From contig NC_016146.1 in NCBI RefSeq assembly GCF_000233435.1, forward strand, positions 427,671 through 491,670: a DNA stretch of 64,000 bases, written 5' to 3'. The notes beneath the pieces are model-generated. The model searched no databases and had not been told where the DNA came from. It saw only the letters and a list, made by a program, of their open reading frames with translations. The DNA is from Blattabacterium sp. (Mastotermes darwiniensis) str. MADAR (GTDB lineage Bacteria; Bacteroidota; Bacteroidia; Flavobacteriales; Blattabacteriaceae). The position numbers and the translations under genes are program-made. Each line of letters begins with the position of its first letter. Position 1 is the first letter of the stretch. Below are positions 21,493-32,899 of this stretch, piece after piece.

Positions 21493-22887
21493 TTAAAACG
21501 AATTTTTTATTTCATATAAAATTTCTTTTTCCAAAAAATTGACTCTTTCTCTTAAAGAACTTTCTATATGTATTCGAACTATATTTTCAGTATTAGATTT
21601 TCTTATGTGAATCCATTCATTATTCAGAAAATATATCTTAATCCCATCTTTTAAATTCATTTTTTTTCCTTTATATTTCCTTTTTATTCTTTCTAATATT
21701 TTTCCAATTTTTTTATTGGAAGATAATCGAATTTTTTTTTTCGACATAAAATAATTGGAATATCTTTTTTTTAATTCGGTTAACGATATTTTAGAAAGTT
21801 TGGAGATATAAGTTAAAAATAAAGCTATTCCCACTAAGGCATCTCTTCCATAACGTAAATCTGGATAAATGATACCTCCATTTCCTTCCCCACCAATAAC
21901 TGCCTTAACCTCTTTCATTTTCTTAACAACATGAACTTCTCCTACAGAAGTCGCATAATAAGGAACTCCTTTATTTATAGATAAATCTTTTAAAGCCTGA
22001 GAAGAAGATAAGGTAGTAACAATAGATCCTAATTTTTCTTTCAATATATAATCAGCAACAGATACTAAAGTATATTCTTCTCCAAAAAAATCTCCATTCT
22101 CACAAATAAAAACAACTCTATCCACATCAGGATCTACAGCAATTCCTAAATCTGCTCCAACTTCTGAAACCTTTTTACAAATTTCTCTTAAATTTTTTTC
22201 AATAGGTTCAGGATTATGAATGAAATCTCCATGAGGGTCACAATACATTTTTACTACTTTAGCTCCAAAATATTCTTCTAAAAGTATTGGAACGGCTATT
22301 CCTCCTGTAGAATTAATTCCATCTACTACTATTTTAAATTTATATTTCTGGATTATTTTTTCATCTACCAATGGTAAAGAAAGAATGGTTTCTATATGTT
22401 GATGAATATAATTTTTTCTATAGAAATGAGAACCTAATTGATCCAAAGAGGCAAAATTAAAATATTCTTTTTCTACAATATAGGATAATTTTTCTATATC
22501 TTTTTCCGATAAAAATTCTCCTTTAGAATTAAACATCTTCAATCCATTCCAATTTTTTGGATTATGACTTGCAGTTAACATAACTCCACCATCCGCTTTT
22601 TCATTCATTACGGCTATTCCAACAGTAGGAGTAGTCGATAAACCAATATCAATAACATCGATTCCAAGACTTTGAAAAGTAATAACCAAAAACTGTTGAA
22701 ACATAGAAGAAGTTGTACGACCATCCCTCCCCAATATGACCAGATACCTGTTTTTATTTTTATATTTTTTTTTCATCCAGGAAACATATCCTGAAGAAAA
22801 TTTTATAATTTCTATAGGAGAAAAACCTTTCCCTACTTTTCCTCCCAATGTTCCTCTTATTCCAGATGAAGATTTTACAAGTGTCAA
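21493..22887 (-). CDS. glmM: Phosphoglucosamine mutase (phosphohexomutase family)
   Basis: It interconverts glucosamine-6-phosphate and glucosamine-1-phosphate, giving UDP-GlcNAc for cell wall. It has 464 residues. The active-site phosphoserine loop is TASHNPKNWNG with Ser107. The Mg-binding loop is DPDVDRVVF, and the sugar-binding loop is GGEGNGGIIYPD. The Flavobacteriia form often has DPDVDR rather than DGDGDR, so assignment to GlmM rather than a phosphomannomutase rests on family similarity and on the presence of murA in the window. The start at 22887 fits the family (TLVKSSSGIRGTLGG). Confidence 0.9.
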   Translation of the reverse strand: MTLVKSSSGIRGTLGGKVGKGFSPIEIIKFSSGYVSWMKKKYKNKNRYLVILGRDGRTTSSMFQQFLVITFQSLGIDVIDIGLSTTPTVGIAVMNEKADGGVMLTASHNPKNWNGLKMFNSKGEFLSEKDIEKLSYIVEKEYFNFASLDQLGSHFYRKNYIHQHIETILSLPLVDEKIIQKYKFKIVVDGINSTGGIAVPILLEEYFGAKVVKMYCDPHGDFIHNPEPIEKNLREICKKVSEVGADLGIAVDPDVDRVVFICENGDFFGEEYTLVSVADYILKEKLGSIVTTLSSSQALKDLSINKGVPYYATSVGEVHVVKKMKEVKAVIGGEGNGGIIYPDLRYGRDALVGIALFLTYISKLSKISLTELKKRYSNYFMSKKKIRLSSNKKIGKILERIKRKYKGKKMNLKDGIKIYFLNNEWIHIRKSNTENIVRIHIESSLRERVNFLEKEILYEIKNSF

Positions 22888-22994
22888 AAATTAATTGGAT
22901 TTTTATTATTACAAAAATACAAAATTTTTACTCAAATTCTATAGCCTAAAAGATAGAAACTTTTTTTTTGATACATTTGATACAAAAGAATTAT

Positions 22995-24518
22995 TCATTC
23001 TGATAAATAATCGTTATCCTCATCAATAGTTTCAATGAAAAAACTTTCTTGATCAAGAATGTTTTTTTTGTAATCTTCTTCCCATCCAGAAGATGATATT
23101 TTCTTTTCTTCAAAATCCATAAATTTAACCTGATCACTTATAAATCTTAGACGAACCTTTCCCAATCCTCCGTTTCTATGTTTAGCAATAATTATTTCCG
23201 CTTGACCAATACAAGAATCTTTTTCCTCAGTATCCCAAGTATGGAATCCATAATATTCAGGTCTATAAATAAACAAAACAATATCGGCATCTTGTTCAAT
23301 AGCTCCTGATTCACGTAAATCAGATAACAAGGGTCTCCTACTTCCACCTCTTGTTTCTACAGCTCTAGATAATTGTGATAAAGCAATTATAGGAATATCC
23401 AATTCTTTAGCTATAGATTTTAAACTACGAGAAATTATGGATATTTCTTGTTCTCTATTTCTTGATTTATTATTATAACCAGAATCACTAATTCCCATTA
23501 ATTGCATATAATCTATTAACACCAGTTTGATTCCATGTTTGGATATTAAACGACGACATTTTGCCCGTAAACTAAATATGGATAAAGCGGGAGTATCATC
23601 TATAAAAAGAGGTGCTTCTTTTAACTTTTTGGTTTTATGAAAAATACGTTTCCAATCTAAATTAGAAAGGCTAGCTTTTTTAAGTTTTTCTGAAGAAATA
23701 CCAGTTTCTGATGCAATTAATCTCGTGATTAATTGAATGGAAGACATTTCTAATGAAAAAATAACAACAGGAATTTTTTGTTCTATAACAATATTTCTAA
23801 CCATAGATAACATAAAAGTTGTTTTTCCCATTCCAGGTCTAGAAGCAAGTATAATTAAATCGGAATTTTGCCATCCGTAAGTAATTTTATCCATTTTATA
23901 AAAACCAGAATAAATTCCACTCCATCCTTCTTTATTGCTTTCTACTTTTTTTATCCTATCAATAGCTTTCATTATGAGAGATTGAGTGGTTTCATATTTT
24001 TTTTCTTTTAAATACTTTTGATTAATTTCAAATAGTTTCGATTCCGCTTTGTCTAGAAGTTCAAAAACATCCGTACTTTCATCATAACAATTTTCTATGA
24101 TCTCCGAAGAAATGCTAATCAATCTTCTTAAAAGAAATTTTTGTTGTACAATACGACTATGATACTCTATATGTGCAGAAGAAATAACTTTTTGTGTTAA
24201 TTCTATAAGATACAACTCACTTCCAATAAACTCAAGCTTTTCATCTTTTCGAAGCTGATTGGATACGGTATAAAGATCTACTGGTTTAGAATTATGGTAT
24301 AACTTTTGAATGGAACGAAATATTTCCTGATGTTCTATCTTGTAAAAAACTTCAGGGAAAAGTATATCGATAATCTCATCTAACCCTTTTTTATCAATCA
24401 TCATAGAACCTATTATAGCCTCCTCTAAATCCAAAGCTTGAGGAGGAATTTTTCCATTTTTAATGAAATCATAACGAAAATTTCTGTCTTTTTCGGTTAT
24501 ATTATTCATTTTTTTCAT
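22995..24518 (-). CDS. dnaB: Replicative DNA helicase
   Basis: The hexameric helicase of the replication fork, 507 residues. The N-terminal DnaB domain begins near GKIPPQALDLEEAIIGSMM. The RecA-like domain has Walker A ASRPGMGKTTF near residues 221-231 and Walker B LVLIDYMQLM. The R-finger region is recognisable at RNGGLGKVRLRF near residue 450. No intein is present, although inteins are common in this gene. It lies between accA and glmM on the same strand. Confidence 0.98.
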   Translation of the reverse strand: MKKMNNITEKDRNFRYDFIKNGKIPPQALDLEEAIIGSMMIDKKGLDEIIDILFPEVFYKIEHQEIFRSIQKLYHNSKPVDLYTVSNQLRKDEKLEFIGSELYLIELTQKVISSAHIEYHSRIVQQKFLLRRLISISSEIIENCYDESTDVFELLDKAESKLFEINQKYLKEKKYETTQSLIMKAIDRIKKVESNKEGWSGIYSGFYKMDKITYGWQNSDLIILASRPGMGKTTFMLSMVRNIVIEQKIPVVIFSLEMSSIQLITRLIASETGISSEKLKKASLSNLDWKRIFHKTKKLKEAPLFIDDTPALSIFSLRAKCRRLISKHGIKLVLIDYMQLMGISDSGYNNKSRNREQEISIISRSLKSIAKELDIPIIALSQLSRAVETRGGSRRPLLSDLRESGAIEQDADIVLFIYRPEYYGFHTWDTEEKDSCIGQAEIIIAKHRNGGLGKVRLRFISDQVKFMDFEEKKISSSGWEEDYKKNILDQESFFIETIDEDNDYLSE

Positions 24519-24569
24519 GATGGAATTTTTATTTGAAAATGAAGAAAAAGACGATAAACAAAAAGCTTT

Positions 24570-25526
24570 CTAATCATTAAAACAACCTATAGCAATATAC
24601 TTATTTTTCCTCGCTCTAATAAGTTCTTCTATATCGATTAACGATAATTCTTTATAATATTTTATTATTTTTTTTTTAACAATTTCATAAGCTTTTTCTG
24701 GACAAAAATGTGCACCTCCTAAAGGTTCTTTAATAACATCATCTATAAGATTCAGTTTGTACATATCTTCTGCTGTTAATTTCAAGGAATCTGCTGATTT
24801 TTCTTTTTCTTTCCAATTTCCCCAAAGTATTGTAGAACAACTTTCAGGAGAAATTACGGAATACCAAGAATTTTCCATCATAGAAACTTTATCTCCTATT
24901 CCAATACCCAAAGCACCTCCACTAGCACCTTCTCCTATAATTAAAACAATAATAGGAACTTTTAAACACATCATTTCATAAATATTTCTTCCTATAGCTT
25001 CTCCTTGACCTCTTTTTTCTGCTTCTATTCCAGGAAATGCTCCTGGTGTATCTATAAAGCTAACAATAGGTTTACTAAATTTTTCTGCTAATTTCATAAG
25101 ACGTAAAGCTTTTCTATATCCTTCTGGATTAGGCATTCCAAACCTTCTGTATTGTCTTTCCTTAGTATTTTTTCCTTTTTGAGTTCCTATGAACATAAAA
25201 GTTATATCCTCTATCTTCCCAAAACCTCCTATCATAGCTTTATCATCTCCAACATTACGATCTCCATGTAATTCAATAAAAGATTCTTTATTTGTAATAG
25301 ACAATATGTAATCTAATGCGTAAGGCCTATTCGGATGTCTAGATAATTGTACTCTCTGCCAAGGAGTTAATTGACTATGCAGTTCCTTGATAGTTTTTTC
25401 TAATTTAGATTGTAACTGATTACAAACTTCTTTCATATCTACACCACTTTTTCTTTCTATAAGAATACAATTAATATATTGATCCTGTATTTCTTGTATA
25501 GGTTTTTCGAAATCTAAATATTCCAT
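24570..25526 (-). CDS. accA: Acetyl-CoA carboxylase carboxyltransferase subunit alpha
   Basis: It moves the carboxyl group from biotin to acetyl-CoA together with AccD, giving malonyl-CoA for fatty-acid synthesis. It has 318 residues. Diagnostic segments are [55 protein letters not shown] and [15 protein letters not shown]. It lies 18 bases downstream of sdhB and upstream of dnaB. Lipid synthesis is also suggested by the desaturase near 35000. The gene looks complete. Confidence 0.98.
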   Translation of the reverse strand: MEYLDFEKPIQEIQDQYINCILIERKSGVDMKEVCNQLQSKLEKTIKELHSQLTPWQRVQLSRHPNRPYALDYILSITNKESFIELHGDRNVGDDKAMIGGFGKIEDITFMFIGTQKGKNTKERQYRRFGMPNPEGYRKALRLMKLAEKFSKPIVSFIDTPGAFPGIEAEKRGQGEAIGRNIYEMMCLKVPIIVLIIGEGASGGALGIGIGDKVSMMENSWYSVISPESCSTILWGNWKEKEKSADSLKLTAEDMYKLNLIDDVIKEPLGGAHFCPEKAYEIVKKKIIKYYKELSLIDIEELIRARKNKYIAIGCFND

Positions 25527-25544
25527 AAAAAAGTAAAGTGAAAA

Positions 25545-26297
25545 TTAAATAAAGGATTGAATATATTCCTTATTCATAAAAGAAATATATTCCGTGGAAA
25601 TACCTTTTGGACAATCAATTTCACAAGCCTTAGTGTTGGTGCAATTTCCAAAACCTTCTTCATCCATTTTTTTCACCATATTTAATACTCGTTTTTTTTT
25701 TTCTATTTTTCCTTGAGGCAATAAAGCAAATTGTGAAACTTTTGAGGCAACAAATAACATGGCTGATCTATTTTTGCATGCTGCAACGCACGCTCCACAA
25801 CCAATACAAGTTGCGGCATCAAAAGCTTTATCCACCTCTTCTTTTGAAATAGGAATCATGTTTCCATCTACTGTTTTTCCAAATGTGTTTACAGAAATAA
25901 ATCCACCTGATATAATAATTCTGTCAAAAGAAGATCTATCTACAACAAGGTCCTTAATAATAGGAAAAGCCTTTGCTCTCCAAGGTTCAATATATATAGT
26001 TTCTCCATCGTGAAAATGACGCATATGTAACTGACAAGTTGTAATTAAATTTTCAGGTCCATGAGCTCTCCCATTTATATATAAAGAACACATCCCACAA
26101 ATTCCTTCACGACAATCATGATCAAATGATATAGGAATTCCCTTTTTACATAAAATTTGATGATTTAAAATATCTAACATTTCTAGAAAGGAACAATCAG
26201 GTGATATATCATAAATTTTATAAGTTTCAAATTTCCCTTTTTCTTGATTATTCTTTTGTCTCCATATTTTTAATATAAAATTGAGGTTCCTTTTCAT
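25545..26297 (-). CDS. sdhB: Succinate dehydrogenase/fumarate reductase iron-sulfur subunit
   Basis: This subunit carries electrons from SdhA to the membrane quinone site. It has 250 residues. The 2Fe-2S cysteines lie in [17 protein letters not shown], with a fourth in LITTCQLH. The 4Fe-4S site is [13 protein letters not shown], and the last cluster uses [16 protein letters not shown]. It is 16 bases after sdhA in the operon order sdhC-sdhA-sdhB, as in Bacteroidetes. Confidence 0.97.
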   Translation of the reverse strand: MKRNLNFILKIWRQKNNQEKGKFETYKIYDISPDCSFLEMLDILNHQILCKKGIPISFDHDCREGICGMCSLYINGRAHGPENLITTCQLHMRHFHDGETIYIEPWRAKAFPIIKDLVVDRSSFDRIIISGGFISVNTFGKTVDGNMIPISKEEVDKAFDAATCIGCGACVAACKNRSAMLFVASKVSQFALLPQGKIEKKKRVLNMVKKMDEEGFGNCTNTKACEIDCPKGISTEYISFMNKEYIQSFI

Positions 26298-26313
26298 AAA
26301 ATGAAAATTTTTT

Positions 26314-28344
26314 TTATTTATAAGAACGTAATTGCAATTTTGAAAAACTAAAAGTTAAGTTTTCTTTATGCATAATTTCTTCTGAAATTGATTTATCCTC
26401 TTGATATTCCCATACGGAAACATGTTTATAATGAATATCATCACGAAGAGCTTCTCCTTCCTTCGTTTGATATTCTTCCCTAAAATGACTACCACAAGAC
26501 TCTTTTCTGTTTAGAGCATCCATAGCTATTAATTCTCCCAATTCCAAAAAATCGGCTAAACGTCCAGCTTTTTCTAGTTCTAAATTAAATCCATCTTCAA
26601 TACTTCCAGGAACAAAAATATTTTCCCAAAATTCATCACGAAGTTCTTGTATTTTTTTGATGGATTTATATAGACCTCTCTCATTTCTAGTCATTCCAAC
26701 ATATTTCCACATTATTTTTCCAAGTCTTCTGTGAAAAAAATCCACAGATAAATCTCCATTATTGGAAAGTAATTGTAAAATTCTATCTTTAACCTTTTTT
26801 TCTGATTGGTCAAATTCTACATGTTTTGTAGATATATCTTTTTTTTCACGTATATACATGGATAAATAATCGGCTATAGTATAAGGCAAAATAAAATAAC
26901 CATCAGCTAAACCTTGCATTAAAGCAGATGCTCCAAGACGATTAGCTCCATGATCAGAAAAATTAGCTTCTCCTATAATATAACATCCTGGAATTGAAGA
27001 CATTAAATTATAATCCACCCATAATCCTCCCATTGTATAATGAATAGAAGGATAAATTTTCATGGGAGTTTTATAAGGATTTTTATCGGTAATTTTTTCA
27101 TACATATGAAATAGATTTCCATATTTAGATTCTAAGACTTCTTCTCCAAATTTTCTAATTTTTATAGAATTAGGTTTTTTTATTCCAAGCTCATTGGCCT
27201 TTTCTATCCCATATCGTTCTATAGAAGAAGAAAAATCCAAAAAAACCCCTTCTTTATTTTCATTATTTTCTATTCCAAAACCCTTATCACAACGTTCCTT
27301 TGCTGCACGAGATGCTACATCTCTTGGAACAAGATTTCCAAAGGAGGGATAACGTCTTTCTAGATAATAGTCTCTTTCCTCTTCTCCAAGTTTTTCAGGA
27401 TCTTTTTTTCCATTTCTTATAGCAATAGAATCTTCTACTCTTTTAGGTACCCATATACGTCCATCATTTCTCAATGATTCGGACATCAAGGTCAATTTAG
27501 ATTGATGATTTCCATGTGAAGGAATACAAGTAGGATGTATTTGTGTATAACAAGGATTCGCAAAAAATCCACCTTTCTTATGAACTTTCCATATAGCACT
27601 AACATTAGACCCCATTGCATTAGTAGATAAAAAAAATACATTGCCATAACCTCCTGACGCAATTACAACAGCATGAGCTGCATGACGTTCAATTGCTCCA
27701 GATATTAAATTTCTAGCAATAATTCCTCTAGCTACACCATCTATTACTACTAAATCCATCATTTCATGGCGATTATACATTTTGATTCGTCCTTTCCCTA
27801 TTTGTCTAGACATGGCTGAATAACAAGCTAGTAATAGCTGTTGTCCTGTTTGTCCTTTAGCATAAAAAGTTCTAGATACTTTTGTTCCACCAAAAGATCT
27901 ATTTTCAAGATAACCAGCATAATCTCTTGCAAACGGAACCCCTTGAGCTACACATTGATCAATGATATTAGAAGATATCTCTGACAAACGATAAACATTA
28001 GCTTCACGTGATCTATAATCTCCTCCTTTAATGGTATCAGAAAAAAGTTGATGTACAGAATCATTATCCCCCTTATAATTTTTAGCAGCGTTAATACCAC
28101 CTTGAGCAGCTACAGAGTGTGCTCTTCTTGGAGAATCTTGATAACAAAAAACTTTGACTTTATATCCTAATTCAGCTAAAGTAGCAGAAGCAGATCCACC
28201 AGAAAGACCTGTTCCAACAACAATAATCTCCATATTAGATCTATTATTAGGAGAAACTAATTTTAAAGTATATTTGTGATTGCCCCATTTATGATCTAAT
28301 GAACCAATCGGTATTTTTGAATTTAGTTTCAAAGATTCTTTCAT
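26314..28344 (-). CDS. sdhA: Succinate dehydrogenase/fumarate reductase flavoprotein subunit
   Basis: This subunit oxidises succinate to fumarate with covalently bound FAD. The N-terminal dinucleotide fold is [19 protein letters not shown]. The FAD-linking His lies in [16 protein letters not shown] substrate-site segment is [16 protein letters not shown], and the [13 protein letters not shown] motif follows. I chose the ATG at 28344 ([16 protein letters not shown], 676 residues), 1 base after the sdhC stop. The frame extends to 28404, but that would overlap sdhC and add residues atypical for the family. Confidence 0.96.
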   Translation of the reverse strand: MKESLKLNSKIPIGSLDHKWGNHKYTLKLVSPNNRSNMEIIVVGTGLSGGSASATLAELGYKVKVFCYQDSPRRAHSVAAQGGINAAKNYKGDNDSVHQLFSDTIKGGDYRSREANVYRLSEISSNIIDQCVAQGVPFARDYAGYLENRSFGGTKVSRTFYAKGQTGQQLLLACYSAMSRQIGKGRIKMYNRHEMMDLVVIDGVARGIIARNLISGAIERHAAHAVVIASGGYGNVFFLSTNAMGSNVSAIWKVHKKGGFFANPCYTQIHPTCIPSHGNHQSKLTLMSESLRNDGRIWVPKRVEDSIAIRNGKKDPEKLGEEERDYYLERRYPSFGNLVPRDVASRAAKERCDKGFGIENNENKEGVFLDFSSSIERYGIEKANELGIKKPNSIKIRKFGEEVLESKYGNLFHMYEKITDKNPYKTPMKIYPSIHYTMGGLWVDYNLMSSIPGCYIIGEANFSDHGANRLGASALMQGLADGYFILPYTIADYLSMYIREKKDISTKHVEFDQSEKKVKDRILQLLSNNGDLSVDFFHRRLGKIMWKYVGMTRNERGLYKSIKKIQELRDEFWENIFVPGSIEDGFNLELEKAGRLADFLELGELIAMDALNRKESCGSHFREEYQTKEGEALRDDIHYKHVSVWEYQEDKSISEEIMHKENLTFSFSKLQLRSYK

Positions 28345-28345
28345 C

Positions 28346-28993
28346 TTATTTATTTCCATTGAAAAAAAACCAAATAGCGATAATAGAAAAACCGGAACAA
28401 ACAAACCAAAAATAAAAAAAACCTAACTTCTGGATCCAAAATAATTTTTTTTTGTTAGACAAACCCAATGATTGGAATGAAGATTGAAATCCATGATTTA
28501 AATGAAATCCCAGAACTAAAAATGAAAAGACATAGAAAAATGTATATACGGGATTTTTAAACAAGGAAATAACCAATATATAATCTGAATTGATATTATC
28601 ATTATATTTCATAGGAATCATGAAATTCATTAAATGCAAAATTAAAAAACATAAGATTAGAAATCCTGTATAAATCATTGTCCGACTACTAAATGTTGTA
28701 ACAGGTTGTTTTACGGAATAATCTATTTTTCCTTTTGATTTATTATTTTTCAGGTGTAATCTTATTCCAAAAAAGATATGAACAATGAAACCGAATGCAA
28801 GAACATATTCTAATATTCGTACAAGAATATTTCTTCTCATAAAAAAAACAGCATTATTAAAAGCTTCTTCTCCGTAAAAAAGAAAAAGATTTACACTTAA
28901 ATGAATCAAAAGAAAAGACATAAGAAAAATTCCAGTAGTGGCCATCACTACTTTTTTACCTATAGAAGATCGAATAAAATTACACTGGTTCAC
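28346..28993 (-). CDS. sdhC: Succinate dehydrogenase cytochrome b558 subunit
   Basis: The membrane anchor with quinone and haem sites, of the five-helix b558 type found in Bacteroidetes. It has [19 protein letters not shown], a first-helix His in [14 protein letters not shown], and later helices with histidines in [21 protein letters not shown] and [14 protein letters not shown] chose a GTG at 28993 ([14 protein letters not shown], 215 residues), because relatives have about eight residues before SSIGKK. A TTG at 29035 is possible and would overlap the upstream desulfurase stop by 4 bases. A ten-A tract follows that TTG, so the 5' end is uncertain. Confidence 0.9.
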   Translation of the reverse strand: MNQCNFIRSSIGKKVVMATTGIFLMSFLLIHLSVNLFLFYGEEAFNNAVFFMRRNILVRILEYVLAFGFIVHIFFGIRLHLKNNKSKGKIDYSVKQPVTTFSSRTMIYTGFLILCFLILHLMNFMIPMKYNDNINSDYILVISLFKNPVYTFFYVFSFLVLGFHLNHGFQSSFQSLGLSNKKKLFWIQKLGFFYFWFVCSGFSIIAIWFFFNGNK

Positions 28994-29031
28994 TGAATAA
29001 TGATAATTTGTGTAAAGATATTTTTTTTTTA

Positions 29032-30189
29032 TCAATTTTTTATCTTATTGAAGGCTTTAATCAATAAATCAACATCTTTTTTATTATTGAAAAACCCAAA
29101 AGATATCCTTATAGGTGTCATATCTTTCAACAAGTTTTTATTGTCTATAGATTTAATAACATGGGATATATTTTTAAACCCTATTGAATTACAAGAACTT
29201 CCATTAGAAATAGATACTCCCATTAAATCTAAATGAAAATATAATAAATGATCTTTTTTTGGATAAAAAATATTCAATATAGTAGGAACACTCTTATCAG
29301 GAGTATCTGATAATCCATTAAAGACTATATTTGGAATTGTTTTTTTCAATTCAGAAATACAATACAATTTTAAATTTAAAATTTTTTCCATATGATTGGT
29401 TAAATTACAACATGCCAAATGTAAAGCTTTCGATAAACCAACAATCCCATAAACATTTTCTGTTCCTGAACGAATTCCATATTCTTGATTTCCTCCTGTG
29501 ATTAATGGTTTGATTTTTTTGACAAACTTTTCTCTAATAAATACAAAACCTATTCCTTTTGGTCCATAAAATTTGTGTGCACTAGCAGTAGCAAAATCCA
29601 AAGGAGATTTTTTCATGTTTATGGGGTAATTTCCAATAATTTGAATTGTATCTGAATGGAAATAAGTATTGTATTTCTTACAAAGAATTCCAACTTTATC
29701 TATTTCTAATAAATTTCCAATCTCATTGTTGGCATACATTAAACTTACAAGAATTCTTCTTTTAGTAAAATTTTTTTTTAATACCATTTCCAGATGATTC
29801 AAGTCTATGATTCCTTTGTCTTCGATTTTGATAAATTCTACCAAAACTTTATATCTATAGGATAGATCCGATACTGTTTGTAATACAGAATAATGTTCTA
29901 AGGGAGAGGTTAAAATACATTGGACCTTTAAATCTATGACAGCCGATCTCAAAATTATATTATTAGCCTCTGTTCCACAAGAAGTGAAAATAATTTCAGA
30001 TGGATACGCTTTTATATTCTTTGCTATACGAATTCTAGATTCTTCTATTATAGAACGAGCTTCCCTTCCATAACTATGTTGTGTAGAAGAAGGATTTCCA
30101 AATGAATATCTTAATGTGTTCCCCATTACTTTTATAACTTCACTTCTTACAGGGGTTGTAGCCGCATTATCTAAGTATGCTCGTTTCAT
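29032..30189 (-). CDS. Cysteine desulfurase (NifS/IscS-like)
   Basis: A PLP enzyme that takes sulfur from cysteine for iron-sulfur clusters or tRNA thiolation. It has 385 residues. It begins KRAYLDNAATTPVRSEV. The PLP lysine lies in TASAHKFYGPKG near residue 204. The persulfide Cys is in SNGSSCNSIG near residue 332. This is the short-loop class I (NifS/IscS) type and lacks the SufS signature. No IscU-like gene lies beside it. It precedes the sdh operon and may share its transcript. The exact symbol (iscS or nifS) cannot be decided from sequence alone. Confidence 0.93.
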   Translation of the reverse strand: MKRAYLDNAATTPVRSEVIKVMGNTLRYSFGNPSSTQHSYGREARSIIEESRIRIAKNIKAYPSEIIFTSCGTEANNIILRSAVIDLKVQCILTSPLEHYSVLQTVSDLSYRYKVLVEFIKIEDKGIIDLNHLEMVLKKNFTKRRILVSLMYANNEIGNLLEIDKVGILCKKYNTYFHSDTIQIIGNYPINMKKSPLDFATASAHKFYGPKGIGFVFIREKFVKKIKPLITGGNQEYGIRSGTENVYGIVGLSKALHLACCNLTNHMEKILNLKLYCISELKKTIPNIVFNGLSDTPDKSVPTILNIFYPKKDHLLYFHLDLMGVSISNGSSCNSIGFKNISHVIKSIDNKNLLKDMTPIRISFGFFNNKKDVDLLIKAFNKIKN

Positions 30190-30316
30190 ATTATCAATCT
30201 ACAAAAATAATAAGAATCAACAATAGAAACATCAATAATCTTATTTGTTAGTTTTTGTTTTTTTAAAAATGTTATTAAAATGCCTATTTTATTTTTATTT
30301 AAATTGAGTAAATATT

Positions 30317-31888
30317 ATGAAAATAAATGTTGGATTTTCGATCCTAATGGGGTTCATGATTGGAATTATCACATGTTATTTTTTTGGAAAAAAAACCATA
30401 TTGAAAAAATATATTCAATTATTAGAAAAAGCCAATATTAAAGCAAAAAAAATTATAAAAAATGCAGAAAAAGAAGGAGACTCTATAAAAAGAAAAAAAA
30501 TACTTCAAGCAAAAGAAAAATTTATAGAACTTAAGTATAAACATGAAAAAAATGTTCACCTTAGAGAAAAAAAAATAATTGATATAGAAAATCAAACAAA
30601 AGAAAAAAAAAACATTCTTTCAAAAGAAATAGAAATTTATTTTAAAAGAAATAACCGTTTAGAAACACAAATACACGATTTTGAAAAAAAATTGAAAAAT
30701 ATTCAAAAAAAACAAGAAGAATTTAAAAATATGCATATAAAACAAGTAGAATTACTTGAAAAAATATCCAATTATTCTTCTGAAGAGGCTAAAAAAGAAT
30801 TAATTGAAATACTTAAAGAAGAAGCAAAAGTAAAAGCACAATCCTACATACAAAATATTATAGAAGAATCACAATTAACTGCAAAAATAGAAGCTAGAAA
30901 AATTGTAATTCAAGCTATACAAAGAATAGGGACAGAACAAGCAGTTGAAAACTCTGTATCTGTTTTTAATATAGAATCAGATGATGTGAAAGGACGAATT
31001 ATTGGACGAGAAGGAAGAAACATAAGAGCTTTGGAAAAAGCAACAGGTGTAGAGATCATTGTGGATGATACTCCAGAAGCTATTCTTTTATCCTGTTTCA
31101 ATCCTATAAGAAGAGAGATAGCAAGACTAGCACTTCACAAATTGGTAATAGATGGTCGTATTCATCCAGCAAGAATCGAAGAAATTGTGGCAAAGACAGA
31201 AAAACAAATGGAAGAAGAAATAGTAGAAATAGGAAAAAAAAATATAATCGATTTAGGAATTCATGGAATTCATCCAGAATTAATTACAATGATAGGAAGA
31301 ATGAAATATCGTTCTTCTTATGGACAAAATCTTTTGCAGCATTCTAGAGAAGTGGCTCATCTAGCAGGTATATTGGCGTCAGAATTAGGGTTGAATGCTA
31401 AATTGGCAAAACGTGCAGGTTTATTACATGATATTGGAAAAGTTCCTGAAAAAGAATCAGAACTTCCTCATGCTATTTTAGGAATGCAATGGGCAGAAAA
31501 GTATGGAGAAAACATAGAAGTTTGTAATGCTATAGGATCTCACCATGATGAAATAGAGATGAAAGCTTTCTTATCTCCTATTGTCCAAGTATCAGACTCT
31601 ATTAGCGGAGCACGTCCTGGAGTAAGAAGAAATTCTTTCGAATCTTACTCAAAAAGATTAAAAAATCTGGAAGATATAGCTTTCAGTTTTGATGGAGTTA
31701 ATAAAGCTTTTGCTATACAAGCAGGGAGAGAACTACGTGTAATAGTAGAAAGCGAAAAAATAGATGACAAAAAAGCTTTTCAATTATCTTGTGATATAAC
31801 AGAGAAAATAAAGAATGAAATGACTTATCCTGGTCAAATAAAAGTAACAGTTATTAGAGAAACAAGAGCTGTACAAATAGCAAGATAA
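30317..31888 (+). CDS. rny: Ribonuclease Y
   Basis: A membrane-anchored endoribonuclease that initiates mRNA decay. It has 523 residues. An N-terminal membrane span ([20 protein letters not shown]) is followed by a long Lys/Glu-rich coiled coil up to about residue 185. A KH domain contains [19 protein letters not shown] near residues 225-245. The HD domain shows [10 protein letters not shown] and LLHDIGK near residue 370. It ends in the conserved [12 protein letters not shown] tail. It starts a plus-strand run with the next two genes. Confidence 0.97.
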   Translation: MKINVGFSILMGFMIGIITCYFFGKKTILKKYIQLLEKANIKAKKIIKNAEKEGDSIKRKKILQAKEKFIELKYKHEKNVHLREKKIIDIENQTKEKKNILSKEIEIYFKRNNRLETQIHDFEKKLKNIQKKQEEFKNMHIKQVELLEKISNYSSEEAKKELIEILKEEAKVKAQSYIQNIIEESQLTAKIEARKIVIQAIQRIGTEQAVENSVSVFNIESDDVKGRIIGREGRNIRALEKATGVEIIVDDTPEAILLSCFNPIRREIARLALHKLVIDGRIHPARIEEIVAKTEKQMEEEIVEIGKKNIIDLGIHGIHPELITMIGRMKYRSSYGQNLLQHSREVAHLAGILASELGLNAKLAKRAGLLHDIGKVPEKESELPHAILGMQWAEKYGENIEVCNAIGSHHDEIEMKAFLSPIVQVSDSISGARPGVRRNSFESYSKRLKNLEDIAFSFDGVNKAFAIQAGRELRVIVESEKIDDKKAFQLSCDITEKIKNEMTYPGQIKVTVIRETRAVQIAR

Positions 31889-31901
31889 AATAATAATAAT
31901 T

Positions 31902-32867
31902 ATGAAAATCACTTCCTTTATTGAAAAATATTACCTTCATTTTAATGCTTTATCTTTATCAGAAGCAGCTAAAGCCTATAAATATCATATTAAAGATAAT
32001 GGAAAAATGATGATCACATTAGCAGGAGCTATGAGTACGGCAGAGCTAGGAAAAATATTAGCAGAAATGATACGAAAAGATAAAGTTCATATTATATCTT
32101 GTACTGGGGCTAATTTAGAAGAAGATATAATGAATTTAATCGCTCATAAACATTATAAAAAAATTCCTGATTATAGATATTTAACTCCTGATGAGGAAAA
32201 ATATTTTTTCAAAAAAGGATTTAACCGTGTTACGGATACTTGTATTCCAGAAGAACAAGCTTTTAAACAATTACAAAAATATATTTTCAATATATGGAAA
32301 AGAGCTCAAGAAAAAGAAAAACGTTATTTCCCCCATGAGTATATTTATCAATTATTATTGGACAATATTTTAGAACCTTATTACAATATTAATTCAAAAG
32401 ACAGCTGGGTATTGGCTGCAGCAAAAAAAAATATACCTATAGTAATTCCAGGTTGGGAAGACAGCACAATAGGAAATATTTTTTCTTCGTATTGTATGAA
32501 AAAATTATTCTCTCCATTTATCGTAAAAAATGGAATTGAATATATGATTTATTTAGCAGAATGGTACCAAAAAGAATCTATCAAAAACAAAATAGGTTTT
32601 TTCCAAATAGGAGGAGGAATATCTGGAGACTTTCCTATTTGTGTTGTTCCTATGTTATCACAAGATATAGGAGCGAAAGATATACCTTTTTGGGCCTATT
32701 TTTGCCAAATTTCTGATTCAACCACTAGTTATGGATCGTACTCAGGTGCTATTCCTAATGAGAAAATAACTTGGGGAAAATTAGATAAAGAAACTCCTAA
32801 ATTTATCATAGAATCAGACGCAACCATTGTTGCTCCATTAATTTTTGCATATGTGTTAAATATGTAA
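31902..32867 (+). CDS. Deoxyhypusine synthase family protein
   Basis: A 321-residue member of the deoxyhypusine synthase family, which moves the aminobutyl group of spermidine to an acceptor amine with NAD. The catalytic lysine is kept in ITWGKLDKETPK (Lys293), corresponding to the WGK motif of the eukaryotic enzyme. NAD-site-like segments are TLAGAMSTAELGKIL and FQIGGGISGDFP. The usual protein target, eIF5A, does not exist in bacteria. Bacterial members act in polyamine metabolism, for example as homospermidine synthases, so a polyamine role is more likely than protein modification. It sits between rny and lpd with short gaps. No other polyamine gene lies in the window. Confidence 0.88.
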   Translation: MKITSFIEKYYLHFNALSLSEAAKAYKYHIKDNGKMMITLAGAMSTAELGKILAEMIRKDKVHIISCTGANLEEDIMNLIAHKHYKKIPDYRYLTPDEEKYFFKKGFNRVTDTCIPEEQAFKQLQKYIFNIWKRAQEKEKRYFPHEYIYQLLLDNILEPYYNINSKDSWVLAAAKKNIPIVIPGWEDSTIGNIFSSYCMKKLFSPFIVKNGIEYMIYLAEWYQKESIKNKIGFFQIGGGISGDFPICVVPMLSQDIGAKDIPFWAYFCQISDSTTSYGSYSGAIPNEKITWGKLDKETPKFIIESDATIVAPLIFAYVLNM

Positions 32868-32899
32868 CTTTATTATAATATAATCAAAAAATTTTCATA

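Noticed and set aside
22888..22994. Possible promoter (CAAAAATA, minus-strand -7 like) before glmM
   Set aside because: The -33 element is at a wrong spacing, so it is not supported.
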